Below, in pieces: positions 25,456 through 34,957 of a stretch of DNA of 64,000 nt. Origin of the DNA: Microbacteriaceae bacterium PS02070 (GTDB lineage Bacteria; Actinomycetota; Actinomycetes; Actinomycetales; Microbacteriaceae); the NCBI GenBank assembly GCA_029959865.1, contig JASCPE010000001.1, forward strand, positions 682,001 to 746,000. The letters run 5' to 3'. The notes below the pieces were generated by a model. The model did not search any database and was not told the DNA's origin. It was given only the letters and a program-made list of their open reading frames with translations. The position numbers and the translations under genes are program-made. Position 1 is the first letter of the stretch, and every line of letters starts with the position of its first letter.

Positions 25456-26031
25456 GTGACCCCGATCGAAGAGCTCATCCAGAACTTCCAAGCGCTGGTC
25501 GCTCATGTCCCTGAACTTCTCCAACCTGTCATCGTCCTGCTTGCCGGCGCTGTGCCGTTCATTGAGGGTGAGGGTGCGGCAGGAATCGGAATCATCGGCG
25601 GGATCCACCCGGTGATTGCGGGCATCGCTGGCGCCCTCGGCAACTTCCTTGCGGTCGTCATCGTCGTATGGGTCGCCGACCGCACCCGGCGGGCTGTGAT
25701 CGGCCGGCGACGAGAGGTCCGCGCTGTCGCGATGGCGGGCGCGCCGGAAGGGGGCAGCGCTCCCGTGCTGCCCGACACCTTCGTCGACGAGCCGAAGGCC
25801 GAGAGCAAGGGCCGTCGTCGATTCCTCCGGTGGCTCGACCGCTTCGGCGTTCCCGGTGCGAGCATCCTCGGGCCTCTCGCGATCCCGACACACATCACCT
25901 CGGCATTGCTTGTGAGCGTCGGGGTCTCCCGGGGGCGCGTCATCTTCTGGCAGGGAGTGGCGATCGTACTGTGGACCGTTCTCATCGTCGTCCTGGCGTG
26001 GCTTGCGCTCAACGCCCTGGTCGGCGCGTGA
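25456..26031 (+). CDS. Small multidrug-export-type membrane protein
   Basis: 191 residues with four to five hydrophobic segments: LLQPVIVLLAGAVPFIEGEG (about 21-40), IAGIAGALGNFLAVVIVVWV, a cytoplasmic basic loop, LGPLAIPTHITSALLVSVGV, and a final helix. The VPFIEGEGA motif and size fit the small multidrug export protein family (Sm_multidrug_ex/COG2426). GTG start at 25456 follows AGAGGA. The upstream MerR gene and long-spacer promoter fit an inducible exporter. Substrate unknown. Confidence 0.7.
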   Translation: MTPIEELIQNFQALVAHVPELLQPVIVLLAGAVPFIEGEGAAGIGIIGGIHPVIAGIAGALGNFLAVVIVVWVADRTRRAVIGRRREVRAVAMAGAPEGGSAPVLPDTFVDEPKAESKGRRRFLRWLDRFGVPGASILGPLAIPTHITSALLVSVGVSRGRVIFWQGVAIVLWTVLIVVLAWLALNALVGA

Positions 26032-26166
26032 TTCAGCCGCCGGGGAGGACTGGGTAGCTCTGCCCGCCCGGTCCGCACCGGCGGTAGCCTTCCTTGACGC
26101 GATCGATCATTCCGGCACGTTAACCGATGTGTGCAGATCGCTGGCAGGAACGAAAGCGAGAGAACC

Positions 26167-26598
26167 ATGGCCGACAAGGGATTCAGCGACGCCGAACGCG
26201 ACGCACTGAAGCAGCGCGCGGAGGAGTTGCGCTCCGCCAAGGGGCTCAAGGGTGCCGCGAAGAAGGCTCGAGAACTCGAGGCCTGCGTCGCGGCGATCGA
26301 TGAGCTGACCGGCTTGGACCGTGAGGTTGGAGCGATGCTGCACCGCATCGTCTCCGAGGAGGCCCCGGACCTCGACCCGAAGACGTTCTACGGCTTTCCG
26401 GCGTACGCACGCGACGGCAAGGTCGTCGTCTTCTGGCAACCGGCGTCGAAGTTCGACACCCGCTACGGCACCGTCAGCTTCGACGAGGAAGCCGCGCTGG
26501 ACGACGGCGATATGTGGTCCGTCTCCTATGCGGTCGTCGGGACCAACGACGCCGTCGAGAAAAAGATCCGAGGTTTGGTGAAGAAGGCCGCCGGCTGA
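26167..26598 (+). CDS. DUF1801-type (YdhG-like) protein
   Basis: 143 residues. A charged helical N-terminus (KGLKGAAKKARELEA) is followed by a compact alpha/beta part with FYGFPAYARDGKVVVFWQPA and FDTRYGTVSFDEEA, the pattern of DUF1801/YdhG proteins, some annotated as iron chaperones. Cytoplasmic. ATG at 26167 follows GAGAGAACC. Stands alone between the exporter and a peptide-type ABC operon. Confidence 0.65.
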   Translation: MADKGFSDAERDALKQRAEELRSAKGLKGAAKKARELEACVAAIDELTGLDREVGAMLHRIVSEEAPDLDPKTFYGFPAYARDGKVVVFWQPASKFDTRYGTVSFDEEAALDDGDMWSVSYAVVGTNDAVEKKIRGLVKKAAG

Positions 26599-26689
26599 AA
26601 GCGGGGAGCGCACCCTCCATTTGGGTGAATAATGGACGCAGTCCAACAACGCGTCGCTCGACGCTGCACCCCTCCGAGAAAGCTCCCGC

Positions 26690-28345
26690 ATGCTCCTCCG
26701 CTCCCGCACGCACCGGCGCGCCGTCGTGGCCACCGGCGTGGTCCTGACCGCCGCCCTTCTCGCCTCCTGCTCATCGGGCGACACCGAGCCGGCGCCGGGC
26801 GAGTCATCTGCAAGCACGCGCACGACGCTGACCTACGCAACCGGGGATGCCGAACCGACGTGCCTGGATCCGCACGTCGGGGGCAATTATCCGCAGGCAC
26901 TGATTTCCACTCAGTTCCTTGAGGCGCTCGTCTCACGGGACGAGGCGGGGGAGATCATCCCCTGGCTCGCGACGGAGTGGTCCACGAGCGAAGACCAGTT
27001 GACGTGGGAGTTCTCGCTGCGCCCCGACGTCACCTTCACCGACGGCACCGCCTTCACCGCCGAATCGGTCAAGGCGTCCATCGAGCACGTCCAGGACCCG
27101 GACACGGGCTCTTCCACCGGATACCTGGCCATGGAGAAGGTCGACGAGGTAGAGGTCGTCGACGACCTGACGGCGCGCTTCCACCTGTCCGAGCCGGACT
27201 CGGCCCTCCTCGAATCGCTCAGCCAGCAGTGGGTCGCGATCCAGTCGGAGACGGCACTGGAGCGCCCGCTGGAGGAGAACTGCCTCTCGCCGGTCGGTAC
27301 GGGGCCGTTCGAGGTCACTGAGTGGCGGCAGCAGGACCGCGTCATTCTCACGCGCAACGAGAACTACTCGTCGGCCCCTGAGGATGCCACCAACCGGGGC
27401 CCGGTCGCGCTGGAGACGGTGGAGTGGCGATTCATCCCCGACTCGGCCACGCGCTACGCCGCCCTCGTCAGCGGCGAGGTCGACGTGATCGACAACGCGC
27501 AGCCGGACACGATCGTCAGCGCTGAGGGTACGGACACGATCAGCCACCTGGACGCCCCGCGACCCGGCGCGTCCAACCGCATCGAGTTCAACTCATCTCA
27601 GGCTCCCTTCGACGACCAGCGCGTCCGCGAGGCGTTCATCCGCGCCGTCGATGTCGACGCCGCGGTCGAGTCCCTGTTCTTCGACACCACCGAGCGCTCG
27701 ACCTCCGCCCTCTCCAGTGCAGAGCCGGCCGCGGTGAGCCTTCCCGACGCATACGCACGCGACGTCGACGAGGCGAACGCGCTTCTCGACGAGGCGGGGT
27801 GGAGCGAACGCGATGGAGAGGGCTATCGGACGAAGGACGGCGAGCGGCTCAGCCTCGACTTCCCGGTCAGCACCAACCAGTCGGTGCCGGCGGAGCAGTC
27901 TCTGTTCGAACAGCTGCAGGCAGCCGCGCGTGACGTGGGTATCGAGGTGAACATCTCGCTCCTCGACCTCGGTGCGTGGTACGAGGCGCTCGCGACGAAC
28001 AACTACGACCTCGTCTCCGCTCCGTACACCAAGGTCGGGCCTGACGTGCTGCGCTTCCTCTACCACTCCGACGGCACCGTCCCGGCTCCCTCGGGCTACT
28101 TCGCGAACCACGCCCAGGTGAAGCTTCCCGAGCTGGATGCCCTCCTGGAGGAGGCAGTGGCGCAGACGGACGCGGAGGCGCGTACTGCGCTCTATGACGA
28201 GGCGCAGCGCATCCTTGCGGACGGGTCGTACATCTTGCCGATCTACGACCAGCAGAACCACTACCTCTACCGCAACGAGGTCGAAGGGTTCCGCGCACTC
28301 CCGACGGTGTCGACTCCGACGTTCGTCGACGTCACCGTCGGCTAA
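26690..28345 (+). CDS. Family 5 (peptide/nickel-type) solute-binding lipoprotein
   Basis: 551 residues. Signal peptide with lipobox LLASC (Cys27). The mature part is an SBP_bac_5 protein: LDPHVGGNYPQALISTQ, the signature LRPDVTFTDGTAFTAESVKASIEH and IEFNSSQAPFDDQRVREAF are diagnostic. Binds oligopeptides, dipeptides or similar cargo and delivers it to the permeases encoded next. Five bases separate its stop from the first permease gene. Substrate not decided by sequence. Confidence 0.88.
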   Translation: MLLRSRTHRRAVVATGVVLTAALLASCSSGDTEPAPGESSASTRTTLTYATGDAEPTCLDPHVGGNYPQALISTQFLEALVSRDEAGEIIPWLATEWSTSEDQLTWEFSLRPDVTFTDGTAFTAESVKASIEHVQDPDTGSSTGYLAMEKVDEVEVVDDLTARFHLSEPDSALLESLSQQWVAIQSETALERPLEENCLSPVGTGPFEVTEWRQQDRVILTRNENYSSAPEDATNRGPVALETVEWRFIPDSATRYAALVSGEVDVIDNAQPDTIVSAEGTDTISHLDAPRPGASNRIEFNSSQAPFDDQRVREAFIRAVDVDAAVESLFFDTTERSTSALSSAEPAAVSLPDAYARDVDEANALLDEAGWSERDGEGYRTKDGERLSLDFPVSTNQSVPAEQSLFEQLQAAARDVGIEVNISLLDLGAWYEALATNNYDLVSAPYTKVGPDVLRFLYHSDGTVPAPSGYFANHAQVKLPELDALLEEAVAQTDAEARTALYDEAQRILADGSYILPIYDQQNHYLYRNEVEGFRALPTVSTPTFVDVTVG

Positions 28346-28350
28346 CGAGC

Positions 28351-29373
28351 GTGGCGGGCCGGTCGATTCCTCCAGCCGCACGAGCGGTACTCGTGCGGCT
28401 GGCCGGTGTCGTCATCGTCCTCTGGGTCGTGGCAACGATCGGCTTCTTCGCACTGCAGGCGATTCCCGGTGACCCCTCCGAGGCACTTGTGGGGGGACCG
28501 GGCAGCCAGGCTTCCGCCGAGGCTCTGGAGGCCGCACGCGTGGAGTTCGGCTTGGACCGCCCGCTCCCGGTGCAGTACGTCGACTATCTCGCCCGCATCG
28601 CTCGGTTCGACTTCGGTGTCTCCTACTCGCAGCGCCTTCCGGTGACCGAGGTGATCGGGCAGAGCCTTGCGCCGACGCTCACGCTGGCGCTCGCCGCGTT
28701 CGTCATCGCATGGGTGCTGGCGATCCTCGGCGTCATCGTCGGAGCGCTGGGTCCGGGGCGGCGGCGCCTTCTCTCCGGTGCCGTCAGCGGCATCGAGATG
28801 GTCACGGCGACGCTCCCCGGCTTCTGGCTCGCCAGCATCCTCATCGTCATCTTCAGCACCGGGCTCGGATGGCTTCCTCCCGTCTCTGACGGAAGCCTGC
28901 GGGGGGTGATCCTCCCCGCACTCGCGCTGGCCATCCCCCTCGCGGGCTACCTCGGACAAGTCATGCGGGAATCGGCGGAAGACGCCATCACCTCTCCCTT
29001 CGCGCTCTCCGCCCGGGCACGCGGAGAGGGTCCGCTCGGGCTGCAGCTGCGTCACGGCCTGCCGCACGCACTGCTCCCGGGATTGACGCTGTCCGGGTGG
29101 GCGCTGGGATACCTCCTCAGCGGTGCCGTCGCGGTCGAGCTCATCTTCGGGAGACCGGGATTGGGGAGAAGCCTCCTGACCGCCGTCACGGTGCGCGATG
29201 TCCCGCTCGTCCTCGGCGTGACCCTGCTTTCCGCGGTCGGATACATCGTGGTCACCCTCCTCGTCGACCTTCTCCTCGCGGCGATCGACCCCCGCCTCGT
29301 CACCCAGCGACGGCCGCGAACGGCACGCCTGACCGGCCGCACCCTCGAGGCAGTCGGCGAGGTCGAGCGATGA
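28351..29373 (+). CDS. DppB-type ABC permease
   Basis: 340 residues, six membrane helices. FFALQAIPGDPSEALVGGPG and LDRPLPVQYVDYL (N-terminal periplasmic part) followed by the EAA loop (ARARGEGPLGLQLRHGLPHA) are typical for DppB/OppB. The last 30 residues form a basic cytoplasmic tail. Start GTG at 28351; its stop overlaps the next permease by ATGA. First membrane subunit of the peptide-type importer. Confidence 0.87.
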   Translation: MAGRSIPPAARAVLVRLAGVVIVLWVVATIGFFALQAIPGDPSEALVGGPGSQASAEALEAARVEFGLDRPLPVQYVDYLARIARFDFGVSYSQRLPVTEVIGQSLAPTLTLALAAFVIAWVLAILGVIVGALGPGRRRLLSGAVSGIEMVTATLPGFWLASILIVIFSTGLGWLPPVSDGSLRGVILPALALAIPLAGYLGQVMRESAEDAITSPFALSARARGEGPLGLQLRHGLPHALLPGLTLSGWALGYLLSGAVAVELIFGRPGLGRSLLTAVTVRDVPLVLGVTLLSAVGYIVVTLLVDLLLAAIDPRLVTQRRPRTARLTGRTLEAVGEVER

Positions 29374-30197
29374 CCGGTGCGGTGGCTTCCGAGACGCGAG
29401 GGAGTCGGGTGCGCGTGCGCGTGCCTGTCGTCCTGGCCGGGGCGGCGCTCGTCGTCCTCCTTGCGTGGGCTCTCGTTCCGAACCTCTTCGCGGGGGACCC
29501 GCTCGCCATCGACCCCGCCGCCGCATTCCAGGCACCGAGCGGGCAGCACGTCTTCGGTACCGACGAGTCTGGTCGCGACGTGTTCGCACGCGTCGTCCAC
29601 GGCACGCGTGATTCGCTCACCATCGGCGTGCTCGCCACCCTGCTCGGCGTCGGGATCGGAACCGTCCTGGCGCTCATCGCGGGTCTCGGCGGCCGGGTGT
29701 GCGATCGCATCGTCGGGTGGATCACCGAAGCAGCCCTGTCCTTCCCGACCCTCCTGCTCGCTCTCCTGCTCATCGTCGTCGTCGGGCCGGGGGTCGGCAC
29801 GGTCATCGTTGCCGTCGGAATCTCGGCAGCTCCGGGGTACGCCCGCATCCTGCGCGGCCAGGTGCTGCGCGTGCGGCAATCGGGATATGTGGAAGCCTCC
29901 CGCATTCTGGGCACGCGCTTCATTTCCCTCCGCCGCGTCCTTCCCAATGTGGTTGCCCCCGTCTTCGCGATCGCGACGCTCGGGCTCGGACAGGCGATCG
30001 TCTGGGCAGCCACCCTCAGCTTCCTCGGGCTCGGAGCCGCCCCACCCGCACCGGAGTGGGGCGCGATGCTCAGCCAGGGACGCCTCTATGTGCAGTTGGC
30101 GTGGTGGCTGACTGTCTTCCCGGGGCTCGCCGTCGTCGTCACCGGCGTCGCCGCAACGGTCGTCGGCCGATTCCTGGCCACCCGGGGGGCACGATGA
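29370..30197 (+). CDS. DppC-type ABC permease
   Basis: 275 residues. HVFGTDESGRDVFARVVHGTR is the conserved OppC/DppC signature, followed by a six-helix core with the EAA loop (EASRILGTRFISLRRVLPNV) and a C-terminal LGAAPPAPEWGAMLSQG. ATG at 29370 overlaps the DppB-type stop; its own stop overlaps the ATPase gene (ATGA at 30194). Second membrane subunit of the same importer. Confidence 0.87.
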   Translation: MTGAVASETRGSRVRVRVPVVLAGAALVVLLAWALVPNLFAGDPLAIDPAAAFQAPSGQHVFGTDESGRDVFARVVHGTRDSLTIGVLATLLGVGIGTVLALIAGLGGRVCDRIVGWITEAALSFPTLLLALLLIVVVGPGVGTVIVAVGISAAPGYARILRGQVLRVRQSGYVEASRILGTRFISLRRVLPNVVAPVFAIATLGLGQAIVWAATLSFLGLGAAPPAPEWGAMLSQGRLYVQLAWWLTVFPGLAVVVTGVAATVVGRFLATRGAR

Positions 30198-31744
30198 GTG
30201 GCGCGCTGACGGTCCGGAACCTCCGGGTGCGGTTCGGTTCCCATGTCGCCGTGGACGGCATAGACCTGGAGGTCGTGCCGGGCGAGGTGCTCGGCATCGT
30301 CGGTGAGTCGGGATCGGGCAAGAGCGTCACCGCCCGCGCGCTCATCGGGCTCGCCAGCCCCGGTGACGTCTCGGTCGACAGGCTCACGCTCGGTGACACC
30401 AATCTCGCCTCAGCCTCTGAAGCGCAGTGGCGGTCCGTGCGCGGTCGGCGGATCGCGCTCGCGCAGCAGGATGCGCTGGGTGCTCTCGATCCCCTCCGCC
30501 GAATCGGCAACGAGGTCGGAGACGTCCTTCGACTCCACCGCCTGGGCCCGCGTGAGGCGCGTCGCACCCGCGTCGAGGATGCCTTGCAGACCACCGGACT
30601 GCGCCCGGACACCTCCCGCGCTCGCGCCCCCCAACTGTCCGGCGGGATGCGCCAGCGCGCCGTGCTGGCCGGGGCACTGGTCGGCGGCCCGGAGATTCTC
30701 CTTGCAGACGAGGTCACGACCGCGCTCGATACGACGCTGCGCCAGCGGGTGCTTGATCTTCTCCGCCGCGCCGCGGATGACGGCGCCGGGGTCGTGCTCA
30801 TCAGCCATGATCTTGCGTCCGTCGCGGCGATCGCCGATCGCGTCGCCGTCATGGCGCACGGGCGCATCATCGAGTCGGGGCCCACGAGCTCGATCCTCTC
30901 CGCGCCGGAGGCCGCGCAAACGCGCGAGCTGATCGCATCGGTCCCGTGGGCCGTTCCCCGTGGCACCGCGCTCGTCTCGGGTCACCCCTCCCCTCCGGCG
31001 GCCATTTCGCCGGAACCTGTGCTGGAGGCATCCGAGGTGACCGTCCACTTTCCGGGGCTTGCTCGCCCCGCGGTGGACCGCGCGAGCCTCCAGGTCGCGG
31101 CGGGGGAGACGCTGGGCCTCGTCGGGGAGTCCGGCAGCGGAAAGTCCACCCTCGCTCGCGCGCTTCTGGGCGTGCTCCGTCCTGACAGTGGCGAAGTACG
31201 AGTGGATGGCCGGCCCGGCTCGCGGCGCGGCTCGCAGCTGGGGTTCGTTCCGCAAGACCCCGCGGCCTCCTTCGATCCGCGCCTGACGGTCGCCGGCGTG
31301 CTGAACGAGGCGCTCGCCGTGGCGGGCGTGCCGCGTCGGGACCGGCGTCACCGAGGCGCGGAGCTGCTGGAGGCCGTGCGGATGCCGACGGCAGTCCTCT
31401 CTGAGAGCCCCCGGAACCTTTCCGGGGGTCAGCGGCAGCGCGTAGCCATCGCACGCGCATTGGCTGCGCGGCCCCGCGTGCTCGTCTGCGACGAACCGGT
31501 GTCCGCCCTTGACCCCACGGTCCAGGCCACGGTGCTCGACCTTCTCGATGCGCTGCAGCGGGAGACCGGCGTCGGCATGCTCCTCATCAGCCACGATCTC
31601 GGTGTCATCCGGCACGCGAGCGACCGCATCGCCGTGATGCGGGAGGGACGGATCGTCGAGACTGGTCCGACCGAGGCCGTCATCGCCGCGCCCACGCACC
31701 ATCTGACCGCGGCGCTCATTGACGCCGCCCCGAAGCTCGGGTGA
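30194..31744 (+). CDS. Fused DppD-DppF-type double ABC ATPase
   Basis: 516 residues holding two ABC cassettes. The first has Walker A GESGSGKS (about 34-41), signature LSGGMRQRAV and Walker B LLADEV. The second has GESGSGKST, signature LSGGQRQRV and Walker B LVCDEP. In most peptide systems DppD and DppF are separate; here they are one chain. It follows the two permeases and the binding protein, so the operon encodes a complete importer. ATG at 30194. Confidence 0.88.
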   Translation: MSGALTVRNLRVRFGSHVAVDGIDLEVVPGEVLGIVGESGSGKSVTARALIGLASPGDVSVDRLTLGDTNLASASEAQWRSVRGRRIALAQQDALGALDPLRRIGNEVGDVLRLHRLGPREARRTRVEDALQTTGLRPDTSRARAPQLSGGMRQRAVLAGALVGGPEILLADEVTTALDTTLRQRVLDLLRRAADDGAGVVLISHDLASVAAIADRVAVMAHGRIIESGPTSSILSAPEAAQTRELIASVPWAVPRGTALVSGHPSPPAAISPEPVLEASEVTVHFPGLARPAVDRASLQVAAGETLGLVGESGSGKSTLARALLGVLRPDSGEVRVDGRPGSRRGSQLGFVPQDPAASFDPRLTVAGVLNEALAVAGVPRRDRRHRGAELLEAVRMPTAVLSESPRNLSGGQRQRVAIARALAARPRVLVCDEPVSALDPTVQATVLDLLDALQRETGVGMLLISHDLGVIRHASDRIAVMREGRIVETGPTEAVIAAPTHHLTAALIDAAPKLG

Positions 31745-31817
31745 GGAATGCCGTCGCCAGCGCGCACGTTGCACTTCGTGTCATCGCCACATGCGGCGGG
31801 CAAAGGAGGGTTCTAAC

Positions 31818-32402
31818 GTGACGGACATGACTGATCACTCGTACGCCGCCACCCCCTCTTCGAGCGACGACCTCGCGACTCGATGGTCCGGGGCGGTCAC
31901 CGCTGACGAGTTCAAGAGCGTCTTCCGCGGTCACCCCGGCGGCGTTGCCGTCGTGACCGCCGACGATGGGACCGGCCCGGTGGCCCTCACGGTCACCTCG
32001 GTCGCCTCGGTGAGCGTCGACCCGCCCTTGCTCATCTTCTCGGCGTCGGCGTACTCCTCTGCCACGCCGACGATCCTGCGGGCCTCCTCTATCGTCGTGC
32101 ACCTGCTCGACGCTGAAGACCTTCCGCTCGCCCAGCTCGCCTCCACGAGTGGTGTCGACCGCTTTGCCGACACGTCCGCGTGGACGCAACTGGTCACCGG
32201 CGAGCCGGTCTACCGTGGCGTCCGCGCCTGGATCCGCTGCACCGTGGTGGACCGCATCGAGGCCGGCGGTGCGACGGTCATCGCGGCGCAGGCCGTGCAG
32301 ACGAGCATTGCGCGCGACGTGGAGTCAGAGGACGGCGGTGCTCCGCTGGTGTACCACAACCGCACGTGGCACCAGCTCGGAGATCACTCCCGCCTCGATT
32401 GA
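31818..32402 (+). CDS. Flavin reductase-domain (FMN-binding) protein
   Basis: 194 residues. FRGHPGGVAVVTADDGTGPVALTVTS and VDPPLLIFSASAYSSATPTIL form the FMN-binding split barrel of the flavin reductase-like family, which supplies reduced flavin to monooxygenases. The family Ser/Thr set for FMN phosphate binding is visible in LTVTSVASVS. I chose GTG at 31818 because a perfect AAAGGAGGG precedes it by seven bases. The nearest gene is a convergent aldehyde dehydrogenase; the monooxygenase partner is not in view. Confidence 0.82.
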   Translation: MTDMTDHSYAATPSSSDDLATRWSGAVTADEFKSVFRGHPGGVAVVTADDGTGPVALTVTSVASVSVDPPLLIFSASAYSSATPTILRASSIVVHLLDAEDLPLAQLASTSGVDRFADTSAWTQLVTGEPVYRGVRAWIRCTVVDRIEAGGATVIAAQAVQTSIARDVESEDGGAPLVYHNRTWHQLGDHSRLD

Positions 32403-32427
32403 CCTGCGTCTCCTGACCCGCACTGAC

Positions 32428-33834
32428 TCAGCCGTTGATCACCTGCGGCACGCCCAGTGCCTTCAGCCCCTCCACGCCGAACTCGAGGCCGTAACCGGAC
32501 TGCTTCACCCCGCCGAACGGAACTGCGGGGTGGATCGTGCCGTGCGCGTTGATCCACACGGTGCCGCTCTGGATGAGCGCGGCGACCTCGCGAGCGCGGT
32601 CGAGGTCGCTGGACCACACGGAGCCGCCCAGCCCCACGTCGACCCCGTTGGCCCACGCGATCGCCTCATCCAGGTCGCGGTACTTCACGATCGGTAGTGC
32701 CGGCCCGAACTGTTCTTCCTGGACGAGTGGATTGGCGTTGTCGATGTCGGCGACGAGCGTCGTGGGGTAGAAGTTGCCCGGCGCATCCGGGTTCGGATTT
32801 CCGCCGACCACGATGCGTGCTCCGGACGCCCTGGCCTCCTCAACGAGCCCCGCGACGATGTCGTACTGCGCGCGGTTCTGCAGCGGACCGAGCACGTTCT
32901 GCTCATCGGTGCCGACACCCATGGGCATCTTCTCGGCAACCGCAGCCAGCGCGTCCACGACATCGTCGTAGAGGGCCTCGGGCACATACAGGCGCTTGAG
33001 CGCGGCGCAGGTCTGACCGGTGTTGATAAATGCACCCCAGAACAGGTCCTCCGCGAGGGCCCGGGGGTCGGCGTCATCAAGGACGATGCCCGCATCGTTG
33101 CCGCCGAGCTCCAGCGTCAGGCGCTTCACACTGTCTGATGACGACCGGATGATGGCCTTGCCGGTCGCGGTCGAGCCGGTGAACATGAGCTTGCCGACGT
33201 CCGGGTGCTCGCTGAGACGCTCGCCGACGTCGCGTCCGCCGCTGACGATCTGCAGCACGTCGGCCGGCAGCACCTCGTTCAGCACGTGCGCGAGGGCGAG
33301 GACGCTGAGGGGGGTGTATTCGCTCGGCTTGGCCACGACTGTGTTCCCCATCCGCAGTGCGGGACCGATCTGCCAGATCGAAATCATCATCGGCCAGTTC
33401 CACGGACCGATCGCGCCGACGACGCCGATGGGACGGTACGTGAGCGTCGCTCGGGTCTGCCCATCATCGATGACGGTCTCCGGAGTGAGCTCCGTCGTCG
33501 CGGCGGTCCGCAGCCACGCCGTCACCCCGCCCACTTCAAAACGCGCGTTCGGTCCGTTGAGAGGCTTGCCCTGTTCGCGGGTGAGGAGCTGCGCCAGCGC
33601 CTCGGCGTTCGCGTCGACTCGATCCGCGGCCTCCAAGAGCAGGCGGGTGCGTTCTGCGTGCCCGAGCGCAGCCCATCCAGGCTGAGCGGCAGCGGCACGA
33701 TCCACGGCGGCATCGAGGTCTGCGGCCGTGTGCTCGGGTGCCCGGCCGATAACCGCGCCGGTTGCCGGATCGGTGATCTCGCGTCCCCCGACGCTCGGAG
33801 CGATGGCGGTGAGCAGTGACTGATAATCGGACAT
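32428..33834 (-). CDS. NAD(P)-dependent aldehyde dehydrogenase
   Basis: 468 residues, the normal length. Catalytic Cys276 in NTGQTCAALK, general base Glu242 in LELGGNDAG and the NAD-binding IGPWNWP and FTGSTATGK are all in place. Oxidises an aldehyde to its acid in the cytoplasm. Sequence style is that of betaine-aldehyde or succinate-semialdehyde-like members, which is not decisive. ATG at 33834 with AGGAGAG upstream. Convergent with the flavin reductase gene; no partner gene suggests a pathway. Confidence 0.88.
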   Translation of the reverse strand: MSDYQSLLTAIAPSVGGREITDPATGAVIGRAPEHTAADLDAAVDRAAAAQPGWAALGHAERTRLLLEAADRVDANAEALAQLLTREQGKPLNGPNARFEVGGVTAWLRTAATTELTPETVIDDGQTRATLTYRPIGVVGAIGPWNWPMMISIWQIGPALRMGNTVVAKPSEYTPLSVLALAHVLNEVLPADVLQIVSGGRDVGERLSEHPDVGKLMFTGSTATGKAIIRSSSDSVKRLTLELGGNDAGIVLDDADPRALAEDLFWGAFINTGQTCAALKRLYVPEALYDDVVDALAAVAEKMPMGVGTDEQNVLGPLQNRAQYDIVAGLVEEARASGARIVVGGNPNPDAPGNFYPTTLVADIDNANPLVQEEQFGPALPIVKYRDLDEAIAWANGVDVGLGGSVWSSDLDRAREVAALIQSGTVWINAHGTIHPAVPFGGVKQSGYGLEFGVEGLKALGVPQVING

Positions 33835-34014
33835 GGTGTTCTCTCCTCGTCGAGATGGGTCGGACGCCGCGCATGAGTGTCTGCCTCCACGGTAGATCGC
33901 TTCCCGCCGCCGTGGCTATGACCGTGGCGCACCGAGCTTGTCGCTGACTGCCGTAATCCGACGCCGTGTTACAGGGCGTTCGAGCGTTCGCCGTCTCGGT
34001 CTTACGCTGTGGGC

Positions 34015-34452
34015 ATGCCCGCCTCCGTCGCCGTTTCACTCGTGATCGGTGTCGTGGTGTTCACCCTGCTGGCCGGGCTCTGGCTCACCTGGGCCTCCGG
34101 CCGGCGCCGCGCGGGGGTGCTGGGGGCGGTCTCACCCGCCGCGGTCGGGATCGAGGCGTTCGCCCCCGTGGCCACGGTCGTGCAGTTCAGCACCGAGATC
34201 TGCGCTCGCTGCCCGGGTGTCAGGCGGGCACTGACGGCGGCCCTTGCACCAGAACGGGGGGTCGACTTCGTGCAGGTCGATCTCACCCATGACATCGAGA
34301 AGGCACGCGACTTCCGAGTCCTCCAGACACCGACCGTCCTCGTGCTGGGGCCGTCCGGTTCCGAGATCGCTCGCTTCTCCGGTGCCGTGCGTCCCTCCGA
34401 CGTCACCGCCGAGATCGAGAACCTGAAAGGTGGCCATCATGTCCACGCCTAA
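34015..34452 (+). CDS. Membrane-anchored thioredoxin-fold protein
   Basis: About 145 residues. One N-terminal membrane helix (VAVSLVIGVVVFTLLAGLWL), then a thioredoxin fold with ATVVQFSTEICARCPGV carrying a C-x-x-C pair (CARC) at the active-site position, and LQTPTVLVLGPSGSEIARFSGA with the cis-Pro before Thr. Likely faces outside and handles disulfides. ATG at 34015 (GTG at 34009 possible). It overlaps the DUF4395 gene by 14 bp, a pairing seen in other actinobacteria. Confidence 0.78.
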   Translation: MPASVAVSLVIGVVVFTLLAGLWLTWASGRRRAGVLGAVSPAAVGIEAFAPVATVVQFSTEICARCPGVRRALTAALAPERGVDFVQVDLTHDIEKARDFRVLQTPTVLVLGPSGSEIARFSGAVRPSDVTAEIENLKGGHHVHA

Positions 34453-34957
34453 TGAGAATGCTCCCGCGGGGATCGATCCGCGCGGTCCGCGCTTCGCCGC
34501 GGCGATCACGGCGCTGCTGCTCCTGATCGCGCTCTTCCTGGCTCTCGTCGGCTCCGCTACGCGCCCGGGCGCGCCCCTCATCGAGCGGGTGAGCGACCCC
34601 GCCTTCGTGCTCCTCGTCGTCATCGCCGCGCTGTTCGCGTGGGGCTTCCTCTCGCCGAACACGGCGCCGTGGGGTGCGCTGTTCCGGACCGCGGTACGAC
34701 CGCGGCTGGCCCCGACGTCGGAGCGCGAAGACCCTCGGCCACCGCAGTTCGCGCAGGTCGTCGGGTTCGTCGTGGTCGCGCTCGGCCTCCTGCTCCACCT
34801 GATCGGTGTGCCCTGGGCGCTCCCGATCGCCGCCGCCGCTGCCTTCGCAGCGGCGTTCCTCAACGCCGCGTTCGGCTTCTGCCTCGGCTGCCAGATCTAC
34901 CTCGCACTCGCCCGCGTCGGTGTGATCCGCCCGCGCGGAGGCCTCCTCGGCAGCTAA
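34439..34957 (+). CDS. DUF4395 membrane protein
   Basis: 172 residues with about four membrane helices. The opening NAPAGIDPRGPRFAAAITAL and the terminal AFGFCLGCQIYLALAR, including the C-x-x-C pair FCLGC, are the landmarks of DUF4395. The paired Cys, together with the thioredoxin-fold partner next door, suggests a membrane thiol-redox relay. ATG at 34439 is preferred over GTG at 34430, because the GAAAGG ribosome site lies at proper distance. Stop overlaps the stop of the convergent oxidoreductase gene. Confidence 0.78.
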   Translation: MSTPNENAPAGIDPRGPRFAAAITALLLLIALFLALVGSATRPGAPLIERVSDPAFVLLVVIAALFAWGFLSPNTAPWGALFRTAVRPRLAPTSEREDPRPPQFAQVVGFVVVALGLLLHLIGVPWALPIAAAAAFAAAFLNAAFGFCLGCQIYLALARVGVIRPRGGLLGS

